Assembly (NCBI GenBank): GCA_003151275.1
Contig: PLXC01000069.1
Span: 1 to 17,193 of the forward strand
Direction of reading: 5' to 3'
Length of the DNA: 17,193 bases
DNA from: Candidatus Melainabacteria bacterium
GTDB lineage: Bacteria > Cyanobacteriota > Vampirovibrionia > Obscuribacterales > Obscuribacteraceae
The notes under the pieces were generated by a model. That model saw only the letters and a program-made list of their open reading frames with translations. It was not told where the DNA came from and did no database searches. Positions 15,643 through 17,193 of this stretch are shown one piece after another (the first letter of the stretch is position 1; each line of letters begins with the position of its first letter). A program made the position numbers and the translations under genes.

Positions 15643-15809
15643 AAGTGACGGATTGCTTCATGGCACGCTGCCCTTCCATCCTGCCTGGCACTAAGCCTAC
15701 CACCTCGCACCCGGAATCAATCGCCGAGCCCTCGGGTGCCTTCGGCAGCAATTGACACCGGGCCCCTGCTCGTTGGTTTGCAGGCAGTGTCGCAGGTGGT
15801 GCAGGCAGC
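15643..15809 (-). repeat. 166-bp dispersed repeat, copy 2
   Basis: Inverted partner of 6357-6522. It sits about 64 bases upstream of the start of secreted paralog D, oriented so that reading it in the same sense as copy 1 leads into that gene. The open frame on the minus strand at 15479-15892 runs through it (LPAPPATLPANQRAG), but the same frame in copy 1 is closed after the indel, and it overlaps the paralog D start, so I do not call it a gene. Confidence 0.88.
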
Positions 15810-15934
15810 CGAATTGACCGAAACTGCGAGTCCAATGTCATAATTATGCGTGCGGTTCGCGCATGCAGGTCGCTCGCTTTTTCATATTGCATGTAGCAAT
15901 GGAAACTCTCATCAAAGCATGGATAGGCTAAGAA

Positions 15935-16486
15935 TCAATGTTTTGAGTGCTTTTCTTGAACTGGCTCTACTCGGTACGGCATTGAATTTATGTCCACCTG
16001 TTCATTCCAGTAGATAAGCGTCCGATCGTAATTAGGAAAGGTGACGGCATATCGAAGATTGTCAGGATAAACATTTTTCTCGAACGGCGCGGATTTTCGT
16101 ATCAACTCACAGGCCTTTACCTCTAAATCACGTGGCGCAGTGCTTTTCCAGATCGTCAAATCGGAAATCTGTCCGTTTGGCTTAAGCAGAACTCTGCAGT
16201 CTACTGTTGTGTTGCCAAAAATCTCCCGAAGTTTTTCTTTCATTTCTGGGTCCACTTTTTCGAAATCATAGTCTTTAGCACGCTTGACTAAGCCGAGAGT
16301 TACAGCTAGATGTGTGGTGATGCTGCATAAAGTCGGGATGCTCAGGTCGCGGGCTGTAGGATATGGGCCGGAATTCGGTGCCAATGATGGAGGATATGGA
16401 TAAGGCCATTTTGACGCTTTGCCATAGCAAGGACCCGATGTGATCAGTCCGCACAGCAGTAGTGTGATGATGACCAGTCGTGGCAT
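15935..16486 (-). CDS. Exported protein with TonB C-terminal-like domain
   Basis: 183 residues from the ATG at 16486 (GTGAG 7 bases upstream); a GTG at 16498 would add four residues. A signal peptide (PRLVIITLLLCGLITSGPCYG) is followed by a Pro/Tyr-rich linker (KWPYPYPPSLAPNSGPYP). The C-terminal part, about residues 90-165, has the TonB-C pattern: VDCRVLLKPNGQISDLTIWK, an A-C-E-L-I-R helix with KSAPF, then LRYAVTFP. Typical TonB proteins keep an N-terminal anchor and a long Pro-rich periplasmic span; here the span is short and no ExbB/ExbD genes are near. It is more likely a stand-alone periplasmic TonB-C-like protein than an energy transducer. The stretch upstream (16487-16694) carries nothing else I can support. 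Confidence 0.7.
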   Translation of the reverse strand: MPRLVIITLLLCGLITSGPCYGKASKWPYPYPPSLAPNSGPYPTARDLSIPTLCSITTHLAVTLGLVKRAKDYDFEKVDPEMKEKLREIFGNTTVDCRVLLKPNGQISDLTIWKSTAPRDLEVKACELIRKSAPFEKNVYPDNLRYAVTFPNYDRTLIYWNEQVDINSMPYRVEPVQEKHSKH

Positions 16487-16681
16487 TCTTATACTCACTT
16501 AATTACGTAATCTCGTTTATGCTGCGTGTAACACACTATTCGATAAGCTCTATTATGATGCAAAATGAATATGTTGTAAGCGCCCTAGCAAATTGTTTGA
16601 TCTTGCTGCTGATTATCGCCCCGTTGAGGCTGTTGGAGCTAGCCAGGATGTTGCCCATCGACTGGATATGGCCCCCCATTG

Positions 16682-16777
16682 ATGGTTTATTTGGCTGCCT
16701 TGATTGAGCACATTGCTCCGTTGATTGGAGGTGTTGCTGCCTTGATTTATGATGTCGCCTCGCCAGAGGCAGGATAA
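16682..16777 (+). CDS. Candidate Fst/Ldr-like hydrophobic micropeptide
   Basis: A 31-codon frame, ATG to TAA, starting MVYLAALIEHIAP and ending DVASPEAG. It is a single hydrophobic helix containing IAPLIGG, which fits the I-A-P-x-x-x-G core of Fst/Ldr-type type I toxins. A bidirectional hairpin terminator lies about 210 bases downstream, as expected if an antisense RNA shared it. Against this, no Shine-Dalgarno sequence is visible. The copy in the left arm (minus strand, about 520-597) keeps IELIAPLIGDVAALIYDVAS but lacks the ATG and has a frameshift before the stop. The differences between copies change amino acids rather than staying silent. It may be chance coding in a repeat. Confidence 0.25.
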   Translation: MVYLAALIEHIAPLIGGVAALIYDVASPEAG

Positions 16778-17085
16778 ACAATGTCGACAATAACCGGAAA
16801 CGCAGTTGTGGCGCGGTTCTTCATGGAGACAGATCTGCTGAGTCTGTCGACAGTTGCTATGTATGCATCACCAGATTGACTTCCCTCTGTCGACAGCGAT
16901 TTTTGATTTGTGCGTTAGATGTGATTGTAGGCTGGTTTCAGAGCGTTTGAAAAAGCCTGGAGATTTATTTGATCTTTTTTGATGACAATAAAAAGCCAGG
17001 ACAATTTGCCCTGGCTTTTTGAAAATTGGTTGTATGGCACCGCCCGTGGTTGTCGAGAAAGCGTTGCAGCAACCACGCTCTTTAA
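16695..17085. repeat. Right arm of long inverted repeat
   Basis: The reverse complement of this stretch aligns with 1-26 plus 234-600. It keeps three GTCGAC sites (16783-16788, 16846-16851, 16889-16894) with spacings of 63 and 43 bases, mirroring the left arm's 397-402, 440-445 and 503-508. It contains a perfect terminator-like hairpin that is degenerate in the left arm, and at its inner edge a short open frame for a hydrophobic peptide. Nothing resembling a transposase lies in or beside it. It may be a dispersed repeat family of this genome rather than the terminal repeat of a single element. Confidence 0.85.
16990..17020. terminator. Bidirectional intrinsic terminator
   Basis: AAAAAGCCAGG (16990-17000), a 9-base loop, then CCTGGCTTTTT (17010-17020). 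It is a perfect 11-bp stem with A- and T-tracts on both sides, so it can stop transcription on either strand. The matching place in the left arm (about 265-302) has lost the pairing. Confidence 0.8.
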
Positions 17086-17193
17086 AAGAGTGATCGCGCG
17101 CGCTTAAATTGAGCTATTCTCGGTTGCCTAGTTTGGTCGAGATTGCGATTGTCGTTGAGCTAGCCACCGGTCTGGAAGGAAGTTGTCGATTTG
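17086..17193. other. Right flank outside the repeat arm
   Basis: About 100 bases beyond the part that matches the left end. I see no gene or clear signal apart from the short inverted sequence CTCTTT/AAAGAG at 17078-17090 at its border. Confidence 0.4.

Noticed and set aside
15479..15892. 137-residue minus-strand frame
   Set aside because: It overlaps the start of paralog D and runs through the 166-bp repeat, whose other copy is frameshifted in the same register.
16480..16790. Plus- and minus-strand frames of 75 and 84 residues at the right end
   Set aside because: They run against each other through repeat sequence, and indels between the two arms disrupt the equivalent frames in the left arm.
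1..17085. Composite transposon or IS-bounded element
   Set aside because: The inverted arms fit the shape, but there is no transposase gene or remnant in or next to them, and no visible target duplication.
1..17193. CRISPR array or integron attC array
   Set aside because: No evenly spaced short direct repeats with unique spacers exist; the GTCGAC sites are not part of attC-like pairs with cassettes between them, and no integron integrase is present.

Overview
The window reads as an accessory region of a Gram-negative-like bacterium with moderate GC. It is rich in secreted proteins of unknown function, Sel1/TPR scaffolds and dispersed repeats. There are no housekeeping genes, rRNA genes or complete tRNA genes. 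The mix of long TPR proteins, Sel1 repeats, a TonB-C-like protein and a DUF7305-like surface module would suit Candidatus Melainabacteria/Obscuribacterales, Planctomycetes or similar lineages. That placement is inference only; no gene here fixes the taxonomy.

Layout. The two ends (about 1-600 and 16695-17085) are diverged copies of one repeat in inverted orientation. They share three GTCGAC palindromes at conserved spacing, and the right copy carries a perfect bidirectional terminator hairpin. Inside the left arm lies a cluster of short genes on both strands (625-4506). Three of these encode secreted proteins of one local family, called here the LWG family (1197-1979, 2668-3213, 3940-4506). 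The cluster also holds three small membrane proteins and a ubiquitin-like beta-grasp protein at 2014-2304. A fourth LWG-family gene lies at 15046-15579. A secreted 12-unit Sel1 protein follows at 4682-6247.

The centre (6250-7670) is a graveyard of mobile DNA. It holds a 166-bp dispersed repeat, whose inverted partner is at 15643-15809. It also holds two different tyrosine-recombinase C-terminal remnants joined head to head at a palindrome, a 3' half of tRNA-Val(UAC) that looks like an attachment-site scar, and tandem CTCCCCCTACA repeats.

The right half carries a secreted TPR protein with a DUF7305-like C-terminus (minus strand), a 750-bp gap with hairpins, and a very long PDZ-like/TPR protein (plus strand). 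The start of the PDZ/TPR protein is unclear because a small upstream frame overlaps it in the +1 register. A secreted TonB-C-like protein (15935-16486) closes the gene content before the right repeat arm.

How the genes might work together is not known. The recurring theme is export: five or six predicted signal peptides, several small membrane partners, and three large repeat scaffolds (Sel1, TPR, PDZ-TPR). The most original signals are the four-member LWG family with membrane-protein neighbours, the repeat-borne Fst-like micropeptide candidate, the matched TGCACC-N6-GGTGCA dyads, and the integrase/tRNA scar.
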